This document shows, piece after piece, positions 12,454 to 22,148 of a stretch of 64,000 nucleotides of DNA. The translations under genes and the position numbers were made by a program. The notes under the pieces were generated by a model. It was not told where the DNA came from. It searched no databases and saw nothing but the letters and a program-made list of their open reading frames with translations. Each line of letters starts with the position of its first letter. Position 1 is the first letter of the stretch. Source of the DNA: Chaunax sp. Z400 (Eukaryota; Chordata; Actinopteri; Lophiiformes; Chaunacidae); assembly GCA_037577475.1 (NCBI GenBank), contig CM075197.1, positions 8,077,018 through 8,141,017 of the forward strand, written 5' to 3'.

Positions 12454-15077
12454 ATGTCTCCGTTGCAAAGCTCAAACGACTCTGGTGCAGGTAAGACTCA
12501 ACACACACAACTGTTCATGATGCTGAATATATTTGCTTTAAAGGACACTGAGGACACCGATCTGTTCCCAACCAGCTAGACTAAAATTGGTCCTTAGACT
12601 GAACACATGATAAAGCAGCTTTGTATCAAGAAGCTATCAGTTGGTTTTTTACAATTATTCTAACTCAACCATCTAAAATACCTTTAAAATACATTTTCCT
12701 AAAATAAATAAATCGATGAAAAAGTTTTAAAAAATCATTAGTATTTAATACATTTAATCACATCAGTTTAAATAAAAGGGGCTGTTGGGCCTTTGTAGAG
12801 CTATGTGCTCTACTGTGTGTCCTTCTAGTTCATGTTGTGTTGATTTAATGACCCTAACAGACTGAATATACAGACTTCACATATTTGATCTCCATGTTCT
12901 CCATCTCCTCTCACATTTACAGCAGCTGAGATTCGGCTGGGTGATACCATATTTGGCAGGACTTGTGGATACTACATCCAGGAGTTTATTGGTGAAGGCT
13001 CCTTTGGCAAAGTGGCAAGGTGCCGAAATGTGAAAACAGGGGAGACTGTGGCTGTGAAGATTGTCAAGGACAATACTGACAAATACCTTCACAAAGAGGT
13101 AGGTTTCTGAAGTCCGTTGATTCTTCTGACTTAAGCTACATCCTCTTGCTTGATGTAATCTACTGCATAAGTATGTACCATGAACGGTTGCCATGTCTCT
13201 GTTGTCCCCAGGTGTCCATGTTAGAGCTCATCGGTGCTCTGGATCCAGACAAAACGAACCTGGTCAAGTTTTTTGAGCAGTTTCAGCACCGAGGACAGAC
13301 TTGCCTAGTGTTTGAGATGCTAGACATGAGTCTCTTTGACACCATCTGTAAAGCCAGAGAACCGTGGGCTCTCAATGCCATCAGGCCGGTTGCAAAGCAG
13401 GTTTGTGTTATTGTAATATGGAAACAATGAGGAAAACCCTTAATCCTAAACATTAACAAATGGAAACCTGAATCCCAAACTTGTCCTTTCTTGTTTGTCC
13501 CTGCAGCTGCTGGTGGCTTTGGATGCCCTCGAGAGTGGTCATATCCTGCATGCTGATCTAAAACCTGACAACATAATGTTGGTCAATGTTGAGGAGCAGC
13601 CATTCAGGGTAAAGTTAATCGACTTTGGCCTTTCCACTACAACCGCCGAAGTCTGGCCCGGGATGATTATTCAGCCACTTGGATACAGGTATCTACATCC
13701 CGCAAGGCTCATTCGTCAGTTTAAGAGATCTCTTGGTCTACAAAGCTTGTCAATCGTTTCTCATCTTTGGTTCTCGTCTTCCCTCAGGGCTCCAGAAATT
13801 AGCCTTGGCCTGCCGTTCAACCAGGCCATTGATGTGTGGGGAGTTGGCTGCATCCTGGCCTTTCTCTACCTGGCTGACAATCTGTTCCCCATCCACTGCC
13901 AATATCAGATGGTAGGTCAGCTTCCTCAGAGAAATGTATACAACCTAGTGGAGACTTTGTGCAGAGTGTCAACTGATGTGACTCTATTTGTTGTTTGCAG
14001 ATGAAAAGTATCGTTGAGCTTCTGGGTCAGCCGGACGACCACGTGCTCGATAGGGCGAAATACACCAAGTACCTTTTCACTAAAGAAAAAGCTGCACATG
14101 GGTCTACATGGAGATTCATGGTACAGTATTCATCTTCTTATTAGGTTGAATTGATTGAATTGTTTTATTTAAACTCCTTTAAAATGGTTCTCACACACTT
14201 TTTGTCTCTTTAGACTCCAGAGGAATACACAGCTGCTAGCAGGCAGCCAACACATAACAGGAAGAGCTTCTCAGACCGGCTCACCTCTCTGGACGACCTG
14301 GTTCATGTAAGCACTCTGTTGTATATGTTAAGACTGAATCAGCATGTTGTAATTACCCGTCTCTGAGAGGTAGGGAAATGAAATGAAATGAATCTGTTTC
14401 CAAATCCAGATCTATCCGATGTGGGAGTTGTATGAACATGTGGACTGCCTGAACTTTGTGGACCTCCTCAAACAGCTGCTGCATCCTGATGGGGACCAGA
14501 GAATCTCTGCCCATCAAGCTCTACAGCACCCATTTATAACAATGGAGCACCTGACCATGGACCCAGCCTAGTAAGTACTTGTAAATCTGCCAGTAGACGT
14601 CACATATGGTTGGACCTACTGATGGTTTCACTGATTAATTAACTGATTCATTCTTTATCCAGTTTCGCCACCTCCCAACATTACATGACCGAGCCCTGGA
14701 AAACTGAGGCAGAAGAGAGTCTCCGCTCAAATGGATGTACAAATGTTGTCTCATCTGATGGAGTCCAGGATTTCGTCGTGAACATACCAGATACTTGGTC
14801 ATCTGATGGAGTCCAGGATTTCGTCGTGAACATACCAGATATTTGGTCATCTGATGGAGTCCAGGATTTCGTCGTGAACATACCAGATATTTGTTCATCT
14901 GATGGAGTCCAGGATTTCGTCGTGAACATGCCAGATACTTGGTCATCTGATGGAGGACAACACCAGTGCACTATTGATACAGGCTTGACTCGTGATGCAT
15001 CAGCCTCCTCTGGTTGCAGTAAAAAGAGATTTTCCAGATTTTTAAGTTGGATCAAATCTCTATTTTCCTTCAGTTAG
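12454..15077 (+). CDS. HIPK-like serine/threonine protein kinase, 9 exons, 498 aa
   Basis: Exons: 12,454-12,490; 12,923-13,098; 13,212-13,400; 13,507-13,688; 13,788-13,911; 14,001-14,120; 14,214-14,306; 14,410-14,570; 14,663-15,077. All introns are GT..AG and the joined length (1,497 nt) keeps one frame. Kinase domain residues ~29-356: glycine loop GEGSFGKV (36-43), VAVK lysine K58, catalytic HADLKPDN (D151), DFG (173-175), RAPEISLGLPF from R195. HADLKP, 'FQHRGQTCLVFEML' and the APE block are typical of homeodomain-interacting protein kinases, which phosphorylate nuclear regulators. The protein is far shorter than HIPK1-4 and lacks their long C-terminal region. It belongs with the small HIPK-like paralogues that are expanded in fish. 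The activation-loop Tyr of HIPK/DYRK kinases is Ile here (188 or 189, PGMIIQPLGYRAPE). The C-terminus holds four 16-aa repeats (391-454) and ends in a basic/hydrophobic tail. ATG 12,454 is chosen because its short exon splices in frame into the domain. Confidence 0.88.
14751..14942 (+). repeat. 48-bp tandem repeat coding 16-aa units in the kinase C-terminus
   Basis: Four nearly identical 48-bp units encode SSDGVQDFVVNIPDTW-type repeats (variants end IW, IC or TW), and a fifth begins at 14,943 before diverging. The unit length is a multiple of three, so copy changes keep the frame. The high identity means expansion or homogenisation is recent. Confidence 0.92.
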
Positions 15078-15178
15078 GATTCCAGTGTGGAGAACTAATT
15101 ATATCTTCATGATTTCTCATGTAAAGTGGACATTTCTACATGAATGATGTACTGTACATAAGGAAAACGTGAAATGTC

Positions 15179-15184
15179 AATAAA
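15179..15184 (+). terminator. polyadenylation signal of the kinase gene
   Basis: AATAAA lies 102 bp after the stop codon, in A+T-rich sequence, in the expected place for the 3' end of the kinase mRNA. Confidence 0.6.
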
Positions 15185-15257
15185 TGTAACAGATTGATTG
15201 AAGACCATGTTTCGTTATATAATAACTCTTCTGAAAATTCAAACCCTTCTAAATGTT

Positions 15258-16005
15258 TGATGTGTTGAAAAACAACAACATAGAAATATTACAGAAGTCT
15301 CTGTCTCTGCTCTGAATATGCATTGGATTAAAAATCTGAACAATTTGTTCTGTAAAAAGTAAATAAAATGATATATCCTGCTGACAATATTACCTCGGTT
15401 TGCTTTGGGAATTCAGACACTATTTTTAGTTTACTTCCATGATTCTTTGGGATTCTCATTGTTGAGGAACAATCAGTTTAAATGAGTCTGGAGGTCACAA
15501 AGCAACCACTTCTCTAATTCAACTTCAAGTAAGTTTTGTTTGCTGCTGTTCGAATGTTTTTACTGTATTTTCTTTGCTGAGCTGCAGCAGAGGAAGAATA
15601 ATTCAAAGAGGGAATTTCACACTGAACACTGTCATTTTGGAGTGACTGTTCACTTTTCACTGTTGGACACGGCCCCAACAAAAGAAGATGATATATCATA
15701 TGGTACAAGAAGGGTGTTCCACAAGGGCCAGTTATCCGCCAGGGAGAGGGGGACAGAGACATAGACATGTTCAACCACAACAACAACAACAGATATTATA
15801 ATAGAGAGATTACAGTTTGTAATATTTACAATAACTTCTACAATAACAACACTGACAATAATGATAATAATGATAACAATAATGATAATATTAACAATGA
15901 TGATGATAGTAAGAGTAATAATAATGATAGTAATGATGACGATTATGTCAGACGGCATCAACCATGATCCCAGCAGTAGATTGGTCCAAGGTGACCTGCT
16001 GGATG
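15258..16005. repeat. kinase 3'-flank segment, duplicated at 19,092-20,129
   Basis: Closely matches the second copy downstream, starting at GATGTGTTGAAAAACAAC and ending near CAGTAGATTGGTCCA. Copy 2 has ~215 bp (about 19,327-19,541) and a ~90-bp stretch near 19,783-19,875 that are missing here. It includes an AAT/GAT-rich microsatellite at about 15,775-15,945. No gene is seen. Confidence 0.88.
15775..15945. repeat. AAT/GAT-type trinucleotide-rich microsatellite
   Basis: Imperfect runs of AAC, AAT and GAT units produce spurious Asn/Asp-rich frames on one strand and Ile-rich frames on the other. The paralogous tract is at about 19,920-20,070. Confidence 0.8.
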
Positions 16006-16084
16006 AATTAATTAAACGTGTGTGTAAAGAAGAGGAGAGAGGAGCTCAGTGCATCATGGGAAGTCCCCCAGCAGTCTATGCCTA

Positions 16085-16850
16085 TAGCAGCATAGCTAAA
16101 GACTAGCCTAAGCCAGCCTTAAATCTAAGCTTTATCAAAATGGAAGATGGTTCCACAGGAGAGGAGCCTGATAACTGAAGGCTCTGGCTCCTGTTCTACT
16201 TTTGGAGACTCTAGGGATCACAAGTAACTCTGCATCCAGGGAGCATAATGTTCTGGATGGGTAATAGGGTACTATGAGCTCTTAAAGGTATGTTGGTGCC
16301 TGACCATTAAGGGCTTTGTACGTGAGGAGAAGGATTTTAACTTCTCTTCTGGATTTTACTGGGAGCCAATGCAGAGAGGCTGATACAGGAGAGATATGAT
16401 CTCTGATACTAGTTCTGGTCAGAACACCTGCAGCAGCATTCTGGATCAGCTGGAGAGTCTTTAGAGACTTGTTGGGACAGCCTGACAAAAGGGAATTACA
16501 ACAATCCAACCTGGAAGTTACAAATGCATGGATTCATTTTTCTGCATCCTTTTGAGACAGAATGATTTTTGATATATTACGCAAGTGAAAGAAGGCAGTC
16601 CTAGAAATGTGTTTTAAATGGGAGTTAAAGGACATATCCTGATCAAACATAACTCCCAGATTCCTCACGGTGGAGTTGGAGGCCAAGGTAATGTTGGAGG
16701 TCAAGGTAATGTCATCCATAGTGGTTATATCATTAGTGTGTTTCTTAGATGCTTAGGGCCCAGCACAATAACCTCAGTTTGGTCAGAATTAAGTAGCAGA
16801 AAATTGGACATCATCCAGTTTTTTATATCCATAAGACATGCCCAAGTTTA
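16085..16850 (-). mobile_element. decayed LINE fragment (fish L2/CR1/Rex1-like reverse transcriptase 3' half)
   Basis: Read on the minus strand the order is: a frame with STVRNLGVMFDQDMSFNSHL and ISRTAFFHLRNISKI (16,719-16,534), then MDCCNSLLSGCPNKSL, LIQNAAAGVLTRT, HISPVSASLHWLPVKSR and LLLTYKALNGQAP (16,509-16,282). These are the conserved blocks after the YADD motif in a common fish non-LTR retrotransposon. The two parts are in different frames and stops intervene, so it is dead. Further minus-strand sequence to about 16,085 looks like its 3' continuation. Confidence 0.82.
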
Positions 16851-18585
16851 ATTAGTTGATTAGTTTCACCTGGTTTCATTGATAACTGTTAATGATGTTG
16901 ATCAGAGCCTGATGCTCCATCAATGATGCTTCAGTCGTTTGTATGAGGCTTTATTTCGAGAGGGAAAAATCTTAATGACATGTTTCTGCTGTGGGACAAA
17001 AAATATGTGAAATTGTATTGTACATAAGCGTGTTCCTCTTGGTCCTGTCAGGACATAATGATAATAATTCTAATTCAAAGGAATCTGTCAAAATAACAAA
17101 CATTAGCATTCCATTGTACTTGTGTTCATAAAACAATAACTAATTCCCCTTTGTTATTAAGTTAGTCACATGTTCACTCACTGTTGTACTACAGCAGAGT
17201 CTCAGGCTGAAGTGTTATTCTGGTCTGGAGACCGTACATTAAAAATAGTCTTGTACTGTTTTAGTGCTGCTATTTTTACACTCAGTATTTGTTAATAAAA
17301 CAAACTATCTGCAAAATTAGGTACTTGCAACACAAATTACCTCTGCAGATATTCCGTATCATAGCAACTAAAGTGGCTCAGCTGAAAAATGCTGCACTTC
17401 TCAAGCGCTCCCAGCTGGGCGTTTTCAGAAGAGCACCTGGTATTTTCAGCTGGGGAAAAACACTTTGGTGGACACAGGCCCTTATTCCAGCAGCACCAGT
17501 CCCATCTCTCACCGGATCATCACCAAAATTAAATCTCCTGTGGAATATGCAGTCGAGAGCGACTTTCATGGGACTCATAACATACCAGTGGACTTGAGGG
17601 GAGTCTCAAGGCTCCTCCCCTTTCCTCCAAAAAATGAAAACAGTATAAAAGTTGCATTTGTGTTATTTGAGTTCGTGTGGAAATAAAAGACTGTTACCTG
17701 CAAGCATCGTCTTTGTGATTACTGAGAGACTCCTGCATCACCCTTAAGACAGGAACCCTCCCTGACAGAGTCTGATGTGGTGTATGACATCATCATGACA
17801 TCACATGTGATTCTTTTAACTTTCACTGGCAAGTTCTCCACATTATGCCTGCGAACATCAGAGGAGTGTTGTGAGCCGTCTTTTCCAGCTCTGTGCTCTT
17901 GACCCATCCATGGATGGTTCGCCTCTCGTCAGGATACTGACTTAGAGAAGAGAGGCTGCCAGCGGTGGCTGGAAGTACCTCCTGTTCATTTCTTCTTTTT
18001 CAAGGGTCTGCAAGGTTCTACAGTCATGCCTTTAATGAGGCCAACCATTGAAAACTCCAAGGAAGATAATGCATCATATACACACATATATACATTTATC
18101 TTCTGTTAAACCCAAACGTCTATGTTTAAGGTTGACCCTCAATCCTATAACCTCGGTATACAGTACATACACACTTTATATTGACATAGCTGACACAGTT
18201 GAAGAATTGGCTCATGGCCCTGTGATGGGGATTTTGTGTGAATAAAAATGCTGTGTTGTGGTTTTGCAACACTAAAACATTTCTCTCCACATTGTGAGTA
18301 TTGTCCTTAAATAAGTAAATAAGGTAAATAAGGAATAAATAAGAGTAAATAAAAGATATTACAAGTCAAATACATACATGGACAGTTGTTACATGTGGTC
18401 CAAAAGGGAGAGCTGGTGGGTTATTGGGAGACGTTTTTCTTTGAACTTGAAATGTGGGATGTCATACATTGATATTTTCCTGCATAAAATGTTTCAGTGT
18501 CACATTTCAGAATGTGGGGTGTTGGGATTTGTAGTGTTTGTCTACTTTCAGGAAGCTGTGGGCCTCTACAAGCTAACCAAAACAG
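16851..18585. other. no firm gene; TATA/poly(A) pair near 17,644-17,687
   Basis: Mostly unassigned. Around 17,340-17,690 a 102-codon plus-strand frame follows a CTCTGCAG acceptor-like site, and ~50 bp beyond it come TATAAAA (17,644) and AATAAA (17,682). Such close spacing of TATA and poly(A) signals is seen in LTRs, so this may be an LTR relic. I could not find paired ends. Confidence 0.3.
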
Positions 18586-18589
18586 CTGG

Positions 18590-18855
18590 CAAAACAGCTC
18601 TGAGCTGTCAACATGGACTCCACCAGACCTCTGAAGGTGTGCTTGTGGGGCCACAATGAATCAGACTTTTTGTCCATCTCATCCCACAGATTGAACTCAT
18701 TGTTGTATTCCTCAAACCATCCCTGAACCATTTTTACAGTGTGGCAGGGCCCATCATCCTGCTCAAAGAGCCCACTGCCATTAGGGAAAACCAGAAGGGT
18801 TGTACCTGGTCTGCATCAATGTTTAGGTAGATGGTACATGTCAAAGTAACCTCAT
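18590..18855 (-). pseudogene. second Tc1-like transposase relic (different subfamily)
   Basis: On the minus strand a frame reads GSGLFEQDDGPCHTVKMVQG followed by WFEEYNNEF, then, after a deletion, HTFRGLVESM. In Tc1-like transposases these blocks are FQQDNAPCH...WFEEHDNEF (second catalytic Asp region) and, at the C-terminus, FRGLVESMPRR. The PDLNPIEHLWD block between them is missing, which shows an internal deletion. Not functional. Confidence 0.7.
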
Positions 18856-18865
18856 GAACACACAC

Positions 18866-20129
18866 AATGATGGCAAATTTAGATTACAATAAATTAAATC
18901 ATTTGTTATGGTGGTTGAAACAATGGTTTTTATATCCAAACCTTCATCATTCAGTAATTCATCCCCAACCTTTACCCAGTTCATCTGGACCTATCCTGTC
19001 TGATAGTGTCTACATGGGAGGACACCACTCAGACCAGGAAGTTTTGAACAGCATTAATCTGCTTTTATTTTGAATGAGATCTTTAAAACAGATGTGTTGA
19101 AAAACAACAACATAGAAATATTACAGAAGTCTCTGTCTCTGCTCTGAATATGCATTGGATTAAAAATCTGAACAATTTGTTCTGGAGAAAGGAAATAAAA
19201 TGATATATTTTGCTGATAATATCACCTCGGTTTGCTTTGAGAATTCAGACACTATTTTTAGTTTACTTCCATGATTCTTTGGGATTGTCATTGTTGAGGA
19301 ACAATCAGTTTAAATGAGTCTGGAGGTTTCTTGCTGCAGCTTACTGTTTGACTTTGACTAAATATGTTCAGTTTCAGACACTCCAAAGCAACAAAGTTTA
19401 CCTTTAATGTTTTGAATCTTGAATTCATTTCCCTTTGTCCGTTTTTGGTCAATTTAAATAGGTTCTGAAGCTAAATGTGTCAACGGACTAAATCCTCAAA
19501 GGATAGGTGATATGATCATTTCTCCTGAACACACAATTCACAAAGCAACCACTTCTCTAATTCAACTTCAAGTAAGTTTTGTTTGCTGCTGTTCAAATGT
19601 TTTTACTGTATTTTCCTTGCTGAGCTGCAGCAGAGGAAGAATAATTCAAAGAGGGAATTTCACACTAAACACTGTCATTTTGGAGTGACTGTTCACTTTT
19701 CACTGTTGGACACGGCCCCAACAAAAGAAGATGATATATGATATGGTACAAGAAGGGTGTTCCACAAGCGCCAGTTATCTGCCATATTTCTGACTTCCCA
19801 GATCGTATATTGAGGAAAATACAGCATAAAGTTTCACATCAAGTAAAATGCGTGCATCACCATTTAGAGGATAGGTGGAGAGAAAGAGAGAAAAAGAGAG
19901 AGAGAGACACAGACATGTTCAACCACAATAACAATAACAGCTGTTATAATAGAGAGATTAGTTTGTAGTATTTATAATAACTTCTACAATAACAACACTG
20001 ACAATAATGATAACATTAATAATGATGATGATAGTAAGAGTAATAATAATAATAGTAATGATGATGATGATGTCAGAGGGCATCAACCATGATCCCAGCA
20101 GTAGATTGGTCCACGGTGACCTGTGGGAT
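18866..20129. repeat. third, kinase-less copy of the kinase locus (fused flanks)
   Basis: 18,866-19,094 matches 10,786-11,053 (upstream flank). Without a gap it then continues with sequence matching 15,258-16,005 (downstream flank). At the junction both parents share GATGT. The ~4.2 kb between them in the intact locus, including all nine kinase exons, is absent. This is the footprint of a duplicated locus that lost its gene by deletion. Confidence 0.85.
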
Positions 20130-20234
20130 GAGAAAGAACAAAGACTCCGGGGAAGAAGTCAAGTTAGTAACATGAATTAATGAGACATGAGTGTGTAAAG
20201 AAGAAGCTCAGTCCGAGGTCCCAGCTGGGAGCCC

Positions 20235-20501
20235 CTACAGCTGCTGCGCGAAGGTGAAGGGAAGGTCGAACCTGGCACCCCGGAACCTTCGCCAATGATC
20301 CACCGGGGAGAGACCCATGTAATACAGGACAGCCCTCTTTGGATCTCCAAAGCTCCTCCTCACCATCGGCGGCAGGTTAAGCACTGCTGTCTGAGACTTC
20401 CCTGATAGCAGAGGCAGCAGCCACTCCACTGCCGGCCACCCACACTCTACCACTGTTGCTTCACATATGTCCAGGTTTGTGGGTTTGTTGGTTGCTGTCA
20501 A
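20235..20501 (-). mobile_element. gag fragment of a Gypsy-type LTR element (SCAN/CA-like domain)
   Basis: A minus-strand frame of about 88 codons contains WPAVEWLLPLLSGKSQTAV, LNLPPMVRRSFGDPKRAVLY and GLSPVDHWRRFRGARF followed by AQQL. In fish Gypsy elements the capsid region has the same order: a GKAQ-A--LP block, then a 'D--KAVL--...S-EDHRRRFR' block. The frame ends there and no neighbouring protease or polymerase is visible, so it is a fragment. Confidence 0.6.
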
Positions 20502-20504
20502 TAT

Positions 20505-22148
20505 CTATAATCACACTATTTCAATAATGTTATGAACAACCTAACAATTATTTTCAATACTGGTGAATCTGCTCATTATTTTCTAAATTATTGGGCAAAA
20601 CTTTATGGAAAAGGTACATGAAGTATCATATCTCCATGTATGCAGAAGAATGAATGAATTCACATTGTATTTCATGAACTATTAGTAATGTGCAAGTGGA
20701 ATCTCAGGGTTGAACCTAATGCAGGAACATTACGTTAATTCATGCAACAACCAAGGTATTAAGATACCATTTAAAGTCATCATTTGTCAACATTATATTC
20801 AAGACGCAGAAGTCTCAAATCTGTCTCAAAAACAGCCTCTCAAGTTAGACCTTCCAACTGGATAAGAAACAACAACAAAAACTCTTCTGGAATGACAGGA
20901 AATAGGACACCTTTGATTCCTCTCCACATGCAATGTGTCTGCAAAACAAATGTTAATAAATACTGTATCTGCAAAGTGTTCAAAAATGTGCTTTTGTCAA
21001 ACAGTCCAATACCCAAATATATTCAATCCAAAGTATAATGACATTTACATGGTAAAAGCTGAAGCCATTTAATATGTGAAATTTTAACCTAAAAAACATG
21101 ATTATTTATCATAATTGTTGCAGAATAATATTCTGTCCATCGACTAATTGATAAATCAACAAATTGTTTCCTTTCTACTATTAAGACATTTTCTCTGTCG
21201 TTCCCTCCTTTTAGAACATTTAGAATAACTATCATTTTGGACAAACATCAATATTTGTCTGAAAGAGTTCAGCAGGCTCATGTTGCAGAAGCATCATCTG
21301 TTTGTATGCTCACAGGATACATGTATCATCTGATTGTTACTCTTTCTGTTTCGTCAATAAGATGACGTTTTTGTTTTCAGAATGTATTATGAAATGTATG
21401 AAATAAGGTTTTCTTATTGTTGTCAACCTCAGAGTCATTGATACACTAACATCATCTAGACTGGATTATTTTAACTCACCCTTAACATCTCTCATGTTAT
21501 CTCTTCCAGCTTACAAAATGCTTTTGCTTGATTATAACTATGTCCCAGTAATTCATCACCCCTCTTCTGTCACTGACTCTCCATTCAGATCAGCATCAAA
21601 CTTTAAAAACTGTAAATATTCATACATTTCTCCATTGTTGCTCCAACTTATTGTATATCTTCTTCTTCTCACCCCTTACAGCAGCACCACAACCCTGGAA
21701 TCCACCTCCCTGTGTCCATGTGTGTGGAAATAAGGCTGGGGTCTTTTCTCCATAGTAGCTCCAGCTCTCGAACAGCCTGCTGGAGGCCATTAGACGGCTT
21801 CAGTCGGTTGAATAAGCTCCTCCATGGAGGCTATTTAACATTGTGAGGTAGGGCAGTTCTCAACACATGCCTCAATTATTCAACAAATAATAATAATAAT
21901 GGAAACAGTTTGTTGACATCAGATTATAGTAACATATTTGTCTTTAAACTGTGAAATAATAATAATATATACAGTATATATGTATATTGTTTGTTACTCT
22001 AACGTGTTCATAATTCATTCTTATTTCTGCCATCATGTCTTATCCTGTCGTCGTATTTGATGTTTAGTGACTCCTTTTCATAATACTGTTCTTGATTTGG
22101 ACATGTATAAATTGATATATAAGAAATAAAACTTTGTGATTTCACCTT
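20505..22148. other. no recognisable gene
   Basis: A+T-rich, with short frames only. A stretch around 21,430-21,560 has weak LINE-like words (a 'SRLDYFN'-like sequence) but is too short to assign. Confidence 0.5.

Noticed and set aside
13495..14004. Uninterrupted 169-codon frame across kinase exons 4 and 5
   Set aside because: It reads through intron 4 (13,689-13,787), which has clear GT and AG ends. Removing it gives the canonical RAPE motif, so the read-through frame is not the main product.
14635..15055. Two long minus-strand frames opposite the kinase C-terminus
   Set aside because: They exist only because the 48-bp repeat is a multiple of three and lacks stops in several frames. The plus-strand frame is the spliced kinase exon.
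15650..15967. Ile- or Asn/Asp-rich frames near the AAT/GAT repeats
   Set aside because: Products of a trinucleotide-rich microsatellite, not proteins.
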